From Tilletiaria anomala UBC 951 (Eukaryota; Basidiomycota; Exobasidiomycetes; Georgefischeriales; Tilletiariaceae), in the NCBI RefSeq assembly GCF_000711695.1, contig NW_013547016.1:301316-365315 (forward strand): 64,000 nucleotides of DNA, in the 5' to 3' direction. Below are positions 24,826 to 36,646 of the stretch, in pieces. Made by a program: the position numbers and the translations under genes. Position 1 is the stretch's first letter, and each line of letters starts with the position of its first letter. The notes below the pieces were generated by a model. The model saw nothing but the letters and a program-made list of their open reading frames with translations. It did not search any database and was not told where the DNA came from.

Positions 24826-25385
24826 CTTGGCCTTTTATTGTCTCAACGTGGGTCTTCTCAAAGGTCGTTATGCGTGCGTTGCAGAATGCTGGTTCAAGAA
24901 GGTCGGATGAGCGCGTGTGTACGCATGGAACTAACGCGAAGATGCGTGAGCTCTGAAAATCAAGAACACTGCTGGGTTGGGATCGTTGTCAAAGCCCTTC
25001 CTTGTAGTACCCTCGTTGTTATACAACCCGCAAGGTAGGGATGGGCTGTCGTATGGAGCAGGGACTCCATGTAGAAAGTTGGAGACGTGCGCGTTTCGTT
25101 GGTGACCTTTCGGATGAGAGTGCGCGGCCATATGCCAAAACAGCTTACGTAAGACTTGTCCTTAGTAGTTATGATCAACGACAGTTCTCTCGAATGAAAG
25201 CATATCCCTTCACATTGCCTTTCCTCCATGTCTGATCTTCGTAGTTCAACTAGTCAAGGTACTGCCGACGTGGATGATCTGAAGCACGGCAAGTGGAAAT
25301 TGACTGGGAAATTAAAGAAGAAAAATCGCATGGATTCTTACTGTACGCTGCAAGAATCGCTACTTGGTTCTCCAACATTGCTGCC
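24826..25385. promoter_or_regulatory. Divergent promoter region between SEM1 and the decarboxylase
   Basis: 560 bp separating divergent start codons. It contains the presumptive promoters of both genes. No specific element could be identified by eye. A GTG at 25293 is in frame with the decarboxylase but was not used as start. Confidence 0.45.
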
Positions 25386-27306
25386 ATGGTAACGGGTGCC
25401 AACGGGTTGCCACAACTATCAAGTGGTCCTGGTGGCACAGCTTCATTTGAAATAGATACACTCCTTCGCCCCGCGTTGGAGCGGGTGTTGGAATGTACGT
25501 AACTCATTGGACACATTGAAGCCTTCGCGAAATCAAGGATTCGCTCGAGCTGACTTCGCTTGATGGGGTTCCCTACGCCTTGCAGGGATCCGGAAAGGCG
25601 AGCGTGAAGATGCACCCGTCCTGCGCTGGCCTACTTCGAAAGAAGCCAGGGATAACATTATTATTCCTTCAATATCATCTCTTGGCTCTCATGTGCTTCT
25701 GGAAGAGGAATCAAAACATGCGAAACGCCCACAGTCGTCCCATACCCTCTCTGAACAGGGTACGTGTGATTGTGCGGAACATTATCGCACAGTGGGTAAT
25801 TTGCTGACGGTCAAAGTTCCTCGTGAACAGGCCTATTAGAGCTGATCGGGACTGTACTGGATAACAGCATCAACCCATGGACTGGGCGGTTTCTCGACAA
25901 GCTCTACGCTGCGCCAAAGCCAATTGGACTCGTTGCGGACCTGATACTCTCCGTCCTGAATGCCAATTGCCATGTCTTCAGCTCCAGTCCCGTGCTCAGC
26001 CTTGTGGAGGAAATGTGCGTTCAAGAGCTCGGTAGACTGTGTGGATGGTCTGAAGCGGGCTCTGGGAGTAACGAGGAGTCGCAAGTGGACGGCCTCACCA
26101 TGCCTGGCGGTTCGGCATCAAACACACTTGCAATTCAGACTGCACTAGCTACTATGTTTCCCTCATATAAAGAAGCAGGCATACTCGGGGCATTAGATGA
26201 CATCAATCGTCTGAAGGCTTTGCCTCCTCCCGGATCTGCTGACGCTTCTGTGGGTCGGCACGTAACAGGGCAGTCAGAAGTCGAGACAGTGTCCTCCGCC
26301 TCGCTCCTGAAGCCTTTGATATTCACCAGCGACCAGAGTCACTATTCGTGAGTGGTATACAGAGCTATCGTTAAAACGCGAGGGAAGTTGATGGACAGTG
26401 GGGTTTTCCTTCAGAATCCAGAAAGCTGCGCTAGCTTGTGGTCTGGGGCTTGAAAGCGTCATCAAAGTACCCTGCGATCCCTCCGGGCGCATGGATCCCG
26501 AGGCGCTTGACAGGATGCTTCATAACCTGCGTCCCTCGCACAAGGGCTTCCCGTTCTTTGTCAATGCGACGGCAGGAACTACAGTTCTAGGGTCTTTCGA
26601 CAATCTTGAAGCGATCAGCGAGATTTGCAAGCAGAATAACCTTTGGCTTCATGTCGATGGCAGCTGGGGCGGGCCCGTGCTCTTCTCCTCACGCTGGAAG
26701 CACCTCATTTCCGGCATAGATTCGTGCCACTCTTTCACCATCAACCCACACAAACTGCTAAACGTCCCTCTTCAATGCTCATTCCTCATATTCAAACACG
26801 GAAAGCAGGCACTCAAAGGCAACTCCCTAGCCGCATCCTACCTCTTCCATTCAGCCGATATGCGCGATAATCCCGGTATGAAGACGCTCGGCTGTGGGAG
26901 GAAAGGAGATGCGCTCAAGCTCTACCTGACATGGCTGCGCTATGGAAAGGAAGGCCTAGGCGCCCACGTCGATCGCGGCTTCGAGTTGGCAGCCAAAGCG
27001 ATTGCCATGGTCAAAGCCGCTGCTCCGCGCCTGGTGCTCTACCCGCCGCCCGAATCAAGTTTCTTGCAAGTCTGTTTCCGCCCATACAAGGAAGGCCTGA
27101 GCACCGAACAGCTCTCGCAAGCTGTCATCGAAGTGCGCGAGCGTCTTCAAAGCGAGCGCATGTTTGCCGTTGACTTTGCTCCGCTACCGGGTCAATCTGG
27201 GCAGTTTTTGCGCCTCGTCACTCATCCTAGCACCAAGGAGTCCGACCTGCAGACACTCATACAGCGAGTCGCTGCACTGGGCGAAAAGTATTTCGCAGAT
27301 TCATGA
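25386..27306 (+). CDS. Group II PLP-dependent decarboxylase (glutamate / cysteine-sulfinate decarboxylase-like)
   Basis: Role (family knowledge): group II pyridoxal-phosphate decarboxylases act on glutamate, cysteine sulfinate or aromatic amino acids in the cytosol. Exons: 25386-25494, 25586-25759, 25831-26347, 26415-27306 (563 aa; introns 67-91 nt). Motifs: LLELIGTVLDNSINPW (N-terminal helix, rebuilt across intron 2), MPGGSASNTLAIQTA (PLP phosphate region), SDQSHYSIQKAALACGLG (rebuilt across intron 3), NATAGTTVLGSFD, WLHVDGSWGG (PLP-contacting Asp), and NPHK, whose Lys forms the Schiff base. Length and motif order fit the CSAD/GAD-like subgroup rather than bacterial GadB. The first two exons were found only by extending upstream through good splice sites; the ATG at 25386 is the first in frame. 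Substrate choice cannot be decided from sequence. Confidence 0.93.
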
Positions 27307-27567
27307 TAGCGCAACGTACAGCATGTTCTGCACCTGCATATGCGGTTCACAAGCAAGCGATATAGAAGTCACCTTGTTGATGCGCTTGATCAGCGTCGGA
27401 TTCTAGAGGCATAGTACATGGCAGATGCAGTGAGAGATGATGTCATTGTAATATGAAGTGTCGTTCCATGAGTTGATGATTAATGTGAACTTTTGAACAC
27501 GGCGAGAAAGAGGCCAAAGGGGTTTTTGCACCGGAGAATCACTGACGTCTTGCGCCTGTGCGAGACG

Positions 27568-30500
27568 TTACCGACCTGCAGCAATGCTGCGACCGCTGTT
27601 GGTGCTTGCCAGACTCATCGCGCTACTCGTTCGTTTAAGGGCCTCGCGTGCGCTCTCCATTGTGGTCGTCGCGTTCGACTTGACGCCCGTACGTGAGCTG
27701 GCAGTGGCGAGCAGCACGTCGCGGCAAAATTTGAGTTTCTGCATGAGACGCCGTACGAATCTCCGCTCGCGTGGAGTGGTCATGTCGATCGTGGGCATGT
27801 CGAGCCCGAGGCGCTCAGCTTCCTCGAAAGCGGCTGCTTCGCGCGCCGAGCGGTCTTGCAGCGCGATCGAGACAAATTCGGCGAGGGTCCAGGTGTAGAG
27901 TCTCTGCTTGCCCGGGATGTGCTCGGACGGTACGATCGCAGCGATGGTCAGGCCTTGGTCGATGAGGAAAATTTTCATGTGGTCGTAGAAGTTGTACTGG
28001 AAGGCAAGGAAAACAGGTTTTTAGCGATAAGAAGGAAAATGGAGTCGAGTGGAGGAGCTGGGCCGTGTGCTCACCTGCAGCATGTCGTTAGAAAGCTGGA
28101 AGATGATCGCTTCGTGGCTGCGGAACCACTTGTACACGAAGGGCAGGTCCTTGACGAGCGAGTCTTCGCGCTGCATGAGTGGATGCCCACCGCCGCAGAG
28201 GCGCTCGGTGATCTCTGCGGTGAAGGACATGAGGATCTCCATCCTGTTCACCACTGTCGGCGGCATGCCCTGCAGCGCTGCTTTGTGCCGCAGGCTCTGT
28301 TGCTGTCCTTGAGCAGCGGCCGCAGTGTCGTGGGCATCAGCCTCCATGTCACCATCGCTGGCCGGCATGGCAAAACTCTTGCGATGCATGACGATCGGTG
28401 GTGACGGCTCGGTGCTTGCGGTGCTGATGCGCTTGTTCTGTGCGACGTACTCGAACGACTGCGTCGAAGGCGCCAGGACGATGCTGTCGCTATCGCGGAA
28501 ATGGACGCCGATAGAGCCGTTACTCAGCGCATAGCCGAGGCCATACTTGTCGCTCGCGTCGAGCCACGAGACGACGAACGCTTTCGGAAGCGGCGGGCAG
28601 CGGCGCATCGTGCCGTCCTCGTTGACCTGCGTTTCGACGGGAAGCATCGGGACATTGTCGCCCTCGGCGTCGTGCAGCGAGAGCATGCTGTTCTGTTCGA
28701 ACGCATCGAGCGCTGCGCTGAGACGATGCACAATGAGCTCGGTGAAAGCCGCCGGCTTGGGCTGTGTCTGCGCCTGCGCATATGCATGCTGCTGCGAAAC
28801 GCGATGATTGCCACCGCCAGCGTGGAAGGCGCCCCGGCGCGTTGAGCCAGATTCGACGCTGGCGAGGCTGACGGCGCTGCCCTGCGCCGCGGTCATGCCA
28901 GCGACGAGACGGGTTTTGTGGTTGAGCTCACGTCGGTCCTCTGTCACTTTTTCGCCTCCAGATTGGTACGACGGCGCGCTGCGCTGCGGTGGGAGCATCC
29001 CATTGCCGTTGCTGCTGTTGGTGGCTGGCAGTGGGCCTGTGCTCTCCCTTTCGGCGGCAAGGTCGAACGCGCGCGAAGGCTTGCTAGCGCCACCCTGCAC
29101 CATTTGCTGCTGATTCTGCTGCTGTGGGTACTGTGGCAGCTGGTGCGCACTAACCGAGGCGGCACGTGAGACGCTGAGCGCTCCCAGCTGCTTCGCGAGG
29201 CCGCTAGCGGCGCGTCGGGCGCTGCTGGCGCGCTGATCACGTTGGTAGTGACTCTGCTGTTGCTGCTGCTGTGGGGCGCGGATGAGCGGTTGCTGGCCAA
29301 CCTTGAGCAGCGTGCTGATCGGGCTGCCTGGTTGAATGGCACGCTCGGCTTCCCTGTTGACGGCCGCGCGCTGGTCCTCGAGCGCTTCCATCTCTCGCAG
29401 ACGGCTTCGCATGTCCGCCGCACGCGTGGCACTGACGCTCGCTCGTTGCTGGTGCGATCCGCGCTGCGCGTTACTGCCGTTACCGCCGTCTGCATAGTTG
29501 CCCTCTTCCTCGTCGTCATCGTACTCCTCGTCGTCTTCGTCGTCCTCTTCGATGAGATCATCCGCGTGCGGGTTCCACTCTCCCTCCAGTTTGATCTGCG
29601 CAAAGTTTTTGAGCGACTGCTCCGGCGAAACGTACGGCAAGACGGGCATCTTTCTGCATGCGGATGCGGGCAGACTGCTCGGGACGGCCCCCGCGTAGAA
29701 CCAGGGGTGGTCCATGATTTGAATGAGCGTCGGCCTTTCCGCCGGGTTGGGCGTAAGGATCTGGGCGATGAGCTCGCGCGCGTGCGAGGAGATGGTCGAG
29801 TCGGCGGGGATCTCGTACTCGTTTCGCTTGATCTTCTCATAGATCTTCTGCACATTGTCTGTCTGGAACGGCGGCTTGCCGATCAGGAGTGTGTACAGAA
29901 TGACGCCGACGGACCAGATGTCCACTTCGAAGCTATGCCCGTCGCCCTGGTCGTAAAGAATCTCAGGGGCGATGTAGTTTGGCGTGCCGCACACAGTCTT
30001 CTTACGCTCCTCGGGGAAGTTGAGCAGCGCGGCGAGCCCAAAGTCGCCAATCTTGACGTTCATCGACGCATCGAGGAAGATGTTGCCGAGCTTCAGGTCG
30101 CGGTGGATGACCGAGTTAAGGTGCATGTGCTGACATCCGGTCAGGATCTGTGTCATCAGGTAGCGCGACTCGGGCTCCGAGTAGCGACCACGACGCTTGA
30201 CGACATCGTTCATGCTCTGGCAGCCGTCACGGGTTAAAGTCAGTGGCTAGGCTCACGATAGTGTAAAGGAGAACAGAGCGAGAAGCAACTAACCCCGTTT
30301 GCACATAGCTCCAGGCGAAAGTAGACATTCTCTTCATCCTCAAACTGATCCAAGAAGCGGACAATGTGTTTGTGCTTCATGCTCTTGTGAATCTTGAGTT
30401 CAGCGAGCAGCTTGGACTTGTTGCGTTTGGAGGACGAGACGGTGGCCTTGTGGATGACCTTGAAGGCGTACTCGTTGCCCTGCGGGCAGGTCGCCATGTA

Positions 30501-30964
30501 GACGCGCGCGAAGCCGCCCTACAAGGAAGAGTGGACAGGCTGTCAGCATCCCGTCGTGAAAACCGACAGCCCTTAGACAAAAACTGCGAACTCACCTGCC
30601 CTAGTACGTGCCCGGTCACGTACGAGACACCGTGGGAGTCGACGATCATGTCCGGAGCGGTGGGAAGGACGGGTTTCTTGCTGTCCGGCTTGTCGCCTCG
30701 GCGCTTTCGTTCTCGGTCCTCCCTCTCTTTCCGCTGCAGCCGCTCCGCCTCGCGATCCCTCTGCTGCTGCTGGTGCTTTCCATCTTCTTCTGCGGTCATC
30801 TGCTGTTGGTGCTGCTGCGGCTGCTGGCGCGACGACTTGAGCGCAGCATGGTTGGCGTGCACGTTCGGAGCATAACGCTCGGACAGTGCCGAGGCAGCGT
30901 TGCTGGCATGGGCCTGGATCTTGCGGAGCTGGTCGCGAGCGGCGATAGCGTTTGCGTGGGCCAT
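27568..30964 (-). CDS. Polo-like kinase (Cdc5/Plo1 type)
   Basis: Role (family knowledge): Polo kinases drive mitotic entry, spindle and septation events, docking through polo boxes onto primed phosphosites. Exons: 30964-30596, 30518-30294, 30216-28075, 27996-27568 (1,054 aa; introns 77-78 nt; intron 2 uses a GTTAGT donor). A Gln/Arg-rich N-terminus precedes the kinase domain. The glycine loop VLGQGGFARVY is split by intron 1. Further motifs: AFKVIHK (catalytic Lys), VIHRDLKLGN with the catalytic Asp about residue 238, KIGDFGLAA, and T-loop KKTVCGTPNYIAPEIL. A very long acidic and poly-Gln linker (about 400-740) separates kinase and polo boxes. Polo box 1 contains VSWLDASDKYGLGYALSNGS; polo box 2 region includes FYDHMKIFLIDQG and ends in FVRRLMQKLKFCRDVLL. 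The linker makes it longer than typical 600-750-aa fungal Polo kinases. It is convergent with the decarboxylase, 261 bp apart. Confidence 0.96.
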
Positions 30965-32725
30965 GGTGGCCGACAGATTTCTGAAGTGCGACGGGGCAGG
31001 TGAGGACGGTGCGTGTACAGCACGCCGCAGTGGTGGTTTGGGATGACGAGCCCGACTGAGCTAAAGGGCCCGAGCTGGGGCCGGCCGTAAAGGTATACAG
31101 TCGGTCGGTGTCGGATCGAGCTGGAGAGGATTCGCTACCCGGAGAGTGCCGACAACGATGGCGACGACCGCGACAGCGACGAGGACGAGCAAATCCGAGC
31201 GTGATACCTTCCTGATGTCGCAAGAGTGAAGGAGGAAGTGGCGGTGGTGTCGAAGAAGGAAAGCAAAGGGGCCGGGGCGGTGGAGAGACGAGGGTCTAGG
31301 ATGTCGTGGTGGACGGATGGATAGTCTTTGCTCTCTGCGCTCTCTCTTTCTTTGTGTGGGTGTGTGTCTGCTCTCATGAGATGGACCACTTTGCATTGAT
31401 GTTGAAAGCAGCTTCTACAGTACATACCCGCCGACAGACTCGCACGGGCACTCACAGTGGCACCTGCCCATCTGCCTCGGGAAGAACAACACACAACACA
31501 CACACACCACATGTACTGTGGGCGGAACGGGGGACGCGTGCGCACAGCCGATGAAAGAGACGCGTATTCGGTTTCTGGTCACGTGCCCATAGTGGCCACC
31601 GTGCCGATAGCAGATACCCAGCCTTCCGATTGCTTGAGACGCCGCGGTCAGCGACTCTCCGACATCATTATTTTCTTTCTTTTTTTCCAATTTTTAAGAG
31701 AGCGATTGAGGATGCGATCGTTTTGCGCGAGAGGGGAAGCAGGGACGCAGCTCGGTCAGCCAGCTGGAGGATTGGCACCTGTAGGCACCGTGTATGAGTA
31801 TGCACGCGCCTCAGTGCTTCGATCTGCTGAGATGACGAGTCTCTCTTCCACCAGATTCTAATTGACGTGCAGGGGGTGTAGAGACTGTGGGCAAACTCCA
31901 TCCCGTTGCATGTTGTCCGCTTGCAACCAGTCTGCGAGCGCTGCAAGCTCCCACTATGGACTTTGGGGAATGAAGGGTTAGAGGTGTATGGTGAGATTGT
32001 GAGGGCGGCGAAGACGAGAGAGAGATAAGTCAAAATCAAGAGGGCGGTTGCTGGTCAGTGTTTCTTTTCCTATTCTTGGCGACAGTGCTGTCTCCCAGCA
32101 CCAGGGCATGACAGCCGTGTCCCCGCTTTTACCCCCTTGCTCTTCTGTGGGGCGATTCTGTGCGGTGTAGTTCCTGCCAAAACCTGCCAGACGGGGGCAC
32201 TCTGCCCCGCTCTCCGCTTGCAGCCAACCGCAGAAGGGGTGAGACACTGGTGCAGTGCTACACTGCCTCTTGGGCTGATGACCACCACAGCTCGTCGTCT
32301 TCAACACCACTGGCAAGAAAGGATACCGATATCCGGTATCGCCCTGGCCAATCAGCATCAGGCAGGCTGCCATCGACTTGATCATCCGCAGCTCACCGCC
32401 CCCCTTGCTCGTAGGAACCTTGTCGAGAAAGGCACAAGCAAGAGAGAGGCGTGCGTAGTGCGACCGCTGCGACTTTTTCTCCTTTTCTCCTGTCCGACTC
32501 CCCCCCCCCCGCACCGCCCTTTCGAGCGAAGGAAGAGCGAACGAGCGAACAAGCGATCTCGACCTTCTCCACTCCACCTCTTTACATATCGCTTCACCAC
32601 GGATTCGTCGCACGCACACTGTTACCGCAGCCCTCCCTGAGCCAGCTCTTTGCCCTTGCGCTGCGACTCAATTCCTTTTCCCCTTGCTCTCCTCCTGCCA
32701 AGTTACCCACAGCGCATCCGAGACC
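30965..32725. promoter_or_regulatory. Long divergent promoter region between Polo kinase and TGL1-like lipase
   Basis: 1.76 kb of non-coding sequence between divergent ATGs. It is rich in simple sequence: a run of C residues near 32502-32511, CT-rich tracts before the lipase ATG (32460-32700), and a CA-rich stretch (acaacacacacacaccacat) at 31492-31511. Frames inside are composition-driven and lack motifs. Long 5' leaders or cell-cycle regulation of the kinase are possible but not shown. Confidence 0.5.
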
Positions 32726-34636
32726 ATGTCGTACATCGACTACGCCGCTCGCTCCCAGTCCGGCACCCGGGTGCGCGACGATGATGAAGCCGAAGCGGGC
32801 TCCCAGCAGCACCAACAGCCGCAATACCATGCGGATCCTTTCGCAGATCAGCATGTTGCTGGTGACGCCGGCGGCCGTGCTCTCCGCGGGCGTGGCCACG
32901 ACTTTTCCGTCGAGCGCATCCACACCGAAGGCGATGACCTTGGTAACTACCACCCGTACAGGGGCGAGGGCGGCCTACCCAGCTCCACGGCGTCGCCCCG
33001 ACCATCGCATCAGGCCAACGGCCTGCAGCGCGAGCCCTCGCACCAGGAGCCCTTCTTCGATCCGACGTTCGAAGACTATACGCACGAGGCACCGCTCGAG
33101 ATGCCGTTTTTCGACCACGTTGTCCAGGACTACGGCAACTTTGGCACGCTCAGCAAGCTCCGTGTTCAATTCGGACAGTTCATCTCCTTCCTCCTTACCC
33201 TCGGCGCCCTCGGCCTTGTCGTTATCGCCAGCTTTGCCCACTACCTTAACCCCTTCGCAAGGTCCCCGCCTCGCGCCAAAGCAGACCGCGAGTACGAGAG
33301 ACGCGTCACCGGGGAGCGAGGCTCCGGCAGGGTGCAGTATTACGCTGAGGTGTGTGTCGTGTCACTTCGTCCTACACTTCCTCCTGTTTCCACCCCTTCT
33401 GTCGTTCTCTGACACTATTACTCCTTTTGCTACTAGTACTGGGGCTACCGCTGCGACGAGCATGAGGTCATCACTGAGGGTGGCTGGATCCTCAAGGTGC
33501 ACCGCATCAGCGACCCGCGTCGTCCAGGCGGCGCTGGCTACCCAGTCGTGCTGCAGCACGGCATCCTGTGCAACTCGTCACACTTTATCATGAACGAGGA
33601 GCGCTCCCTCGCTTTCTGGCTCGTCGACCAGGGCTACGACGTCTGGTTGCCCAACATCCGCGCTAACTACAATGCTGGGCACACCGAGTTCTCCCGCTCG
33701 GACCCGCGCTTCTGGGCCTGGGGCCTCAAGGAGCTGGCGTTCGACCTGCGCGACGTCGTCGAGTTCATCTGCGAGGCGACGGCGCATCCGCGTCTTGCGT
33801 ACGTGGGCCACTCGCAGGGATCCGGCAGCATGTACCTCGCCCTCTCCCCGGGGATCTGCCCCGAGCTTGGGGACCGGCTTAGTGTCTTTGTCGCCCTCGG
33901 TCCCTCGGTGTACGCTGGGCCGGTGCTGCGCCGCTTCCCCTTCTCGCTGATCCGCAAGTTCCGCTCGCGCAAATGGTGGTCATTCGTGTTTGGCATCAAA
34001 CAGTTCATCCCGGCCATCGCGCTGGTTCAGCGCGTGCTACCATCGTTTATCTTTGGCCACCTAGCCTACGTCATGTTCTCGTACATGTTCGGCTTCCACA
34101 TGCGCCTCACGCCCAAGCGCCAGATCCCTAAGGTCTTCCGCTCGCTTCCCGTCCCGACGTCGTCGGAGCTGCTGTATTGGTACATGGCCGCGTGGGCTGC
34201 GCGCGGCTGCATCTTCGACCCTCGCATGCAGGAGCCCTGGTTCCCGCGCAGTTTCCCGCCTCACTCGATGTACTACGGCACCATCGACTTACTTGTCCTC
34301 GGCAAGCCGCTCGCGCAACGCCTCCAGCGCCATGAGCACAACGTTGACATAGTCCACTGTGTCGAGCTCGACGGGTGAGTGGCCGCATATTCCACTCTCT
34401 GCTCTGTTCTGCACTGCGCTGCGCTGCGCGCTGACTCTTTGCTGATCCTCCCCTGTTATGATTGCAGGTACGAGCACCTCGACTTCATGTTCTCCCACGA
34501 CGCATGGCGTGTCGTCTTCCCCGGAATCAAGGACAGCATCGAGAGCACGATCGACCCCGAGGACCGTGCGCCGGCCATGCGCGAAGTCGATGCGCCCGTT
34601 GCCACAACAGGGCGCCGCTCTCGGCGCGGTATCTGA
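32726..34636 (+). CDS. Steryl ester hydrolase / acid lipase-like alpha/beta hydrolase (Tgl1/Yeh family)
   Basis: Role (family knowledge): Tgl1/Yeh enzymes hydrolyse steryl esters at lipid droplets or plasma membrane and are homologues of lysosomal acid lipase. Exons: 32726-33349, 33437-34374, 34468-34636 (576 aa; introns 87 and 93 nt). A disordered N-terminus of about 145 residues is followed by one membrane segment (about residues 150-172, FISFLLTLGALGLVVIASF), then the hydrolase: YWGYRCDEHEVITEGGWIL, PVVLQHGILCNSSHF, oxyanion region, nucleophile elbow GHSQGS, and a conserved YEHLDFMFSHDA carrying the catalytic His, reached only through exon 3. The N-in membrane anchor preceding the lipase domain matches the family layout. 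ATG 32726 was chosen because the only upstream in-frame start (32684) is not an ATG. Confidence 0.94.
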
Positions 34637-36646
34637 GCAAGCCTCTTAAGCCTCAAGAGCCTCTGCTGCGGTACGCATTCGCAGCAACAGCAGCATGGTT
34701 ATCTCCGATGGGCATCAAACGTCGTGTGCCACCACCCTAAATACCAGACCTGCTACCGCCCCGCCCTGCTCTGCGGGCTAGGGCGCCGCTCCGCTATACT
34801 CTCTCACCATGGGCTCCCTCTCTGCTTGTTTTCCCGGCCGTCAATTGCACGCCACGGCCACTGACCCTGGGCAACTGCCTGCCACACGCTCCCTTCCCCT
34901 CGTCTTTCCACGCCTTTCGATTTCTTTTATCCTGCAACTTTTATCGCACGATATTCACCTTCGACTTTGCCTCGGTCCTTGGGACGCTGCGGCATCAAAG
35001 ACAGTGCTGCGCTGTTTCGCATTCCTCCTGCCAAGCCGCGGCCCGACGCGCTTTTTCTTACACACCTTCTTCCCATCTATAGCTCTTTGCTTTGTGTTTG
35101 TGACTATCCCGTTCGAGATGAGGGCGGTGTGACATCGGGAATGCTTTAACTATTTGTGACATTACATGCGTAACTTGACGCTATGCTATCCCGATGTGGG
35201 CGTCCAGATGGACGGCTGTGCGTGTGTCCCACCATCCTGGTCAGATGGCCCTAAGCAAGGATGACTGACCTGCGATCGTTCCCATAATAGAGTAACTACA
35301 CGATCATGCAAATGATGGAAAACAACCCTTTCCCGCTGGATCGTTAGTCGTTACTGTCGGCTAGACTTGCGCGGCCGTCTTACTCAAAAAGGCTCTTTAT
35401 TACTCATTCACGTAGCTTCTGATATCGCAGGGATATAATTTGAGTGATTCGTCACGGCTGCGCACGACCAGTGGCGGGCGAAGAATGAGTAACGAGTCCC
35501 GGCATGGTCTTGCAGACAGCAAAAGTGGAGGGAGGGGATGGTGAGCAACGCATTCTGTACCACCAGCGGATCGTGCCAAGAAGTGGCGCCCATTCACGGA
35601 CTTGCAATCGAGTTTTCGCGACCGGAGTGCGATATCGCGAGCAGCCCGCATTAGTCGCCGCGTCTAGTTAGTAGTTGGGGGCGATAGTATTATTAGGTTA
35701 CGCGAAGGCTCCGTCGACCGCGGGTGACTTTTGTGCGGGACTGCGAGTGCCAGCCAAACGAATGCAACCAGCACTGCAGGTCGCATGTGTGGATATGGCG
35801 AGAGGTTCGACTCGCACGCTTCCAGATGCCGGCCTTGGAAGTTGCGTTGACAGGCGTTGGCTCTGGAGCGGGTGAGCATCAAACGCAAGTAAATGTATGC
35901 AGCCGAGCGCCTCCAGGCGCTGGGCGCGGCTCTCATCGACGTGCTGACGAATAGGGAGAAAAGAACAAAGGAGCAGCCCGCCGCGAACAACAAACCAGAA
36001 AGCTTTGGCGTGTGCGATGAGTGTTGTGCGTGAGCTGAAGCGCCGAGGACCGAGGCGTCACCGACCGGGGCTGTGTGGAGGGGAAGCGACAGCCATGGAA
36101 GCGACACGATACGGAGGAGCCGGTGTGGCGGAAGAAAGCGGCAGCGCGCGGCAGTGGCGTCGGTGACGCGTTACCACCGATTTGGCCCTCGTCGTGGTGG
36201 CCGGCCAAATCGACTTGGATGTTGCTTCTGCCTTCTATGCCCATCGACTGCCGAAACTTTTGATCGCATTCTGTATTTGTATCAGTTCCGTCCTGGGTAC
36301 ACGCTTGCGGACGCCTATCACCCTCCTCCCCTCGTTCCCTTTCGCGGCTTGGAGCTCGCTGCTGCTGGCGTTTGCTTCGCTCGCTTTGTCAAACGACCAT
36401 TCTTGTGGAGCGGGTGGAAACCGACGTTGGAGGATAGGCGTGGCGGCGTGTTAAACATCAGCAGCTCGCCCCTTTTAGACCGCGTATGCTCTTTAAGGAG
36501 AGAGTAACCAGCCGGGAGACGCTCCGCAGGCGGCAGGGAAGAACGACGCAACAAGCTGTTCGGAAGACTTTCCAGGCTTGTCATATCCAGTGCTGAAGGA
36601 TATATCTCACCGCTCGCCAATCGCAGGTTCGGATGCTGAGAAGCAA
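34637..36646. other. Intergenic between TGL1-like and KRE2-like genes
   Basis: 2.0 kb between two plus-strand genes. It must hold the lipase 3' region and the mannosyltransferase promoter. The longest minus-strand frame (35664-36107) starts with GTG and is Ala/Ser/Arg-rich without motifs. A TTG-initiated in-frame extension of the KRE2 frame from 36578 exists, but the first ATG is 36647. No RNA gene was recognised. Confidence 0.45.

Noticed and set aside
29242-30237. 331-codon plus-strand frame opposite the Polo kinase
   Set aside because: Antisense of a GC-rich conserved exon; the minus strand carries the kinase motifs.
35795-35815. Possible tRNA B-box (ggttcgactc)
   Set aside because: No acceptor-stem pairing or A-box at the right spacing could be found.
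36578-36646. Longer start for the KRE2-like mannosyltransferase
   Set aside because: The codon at 36578 is TTG. The first ATG is 36647, close to the signal-anchor as expected.
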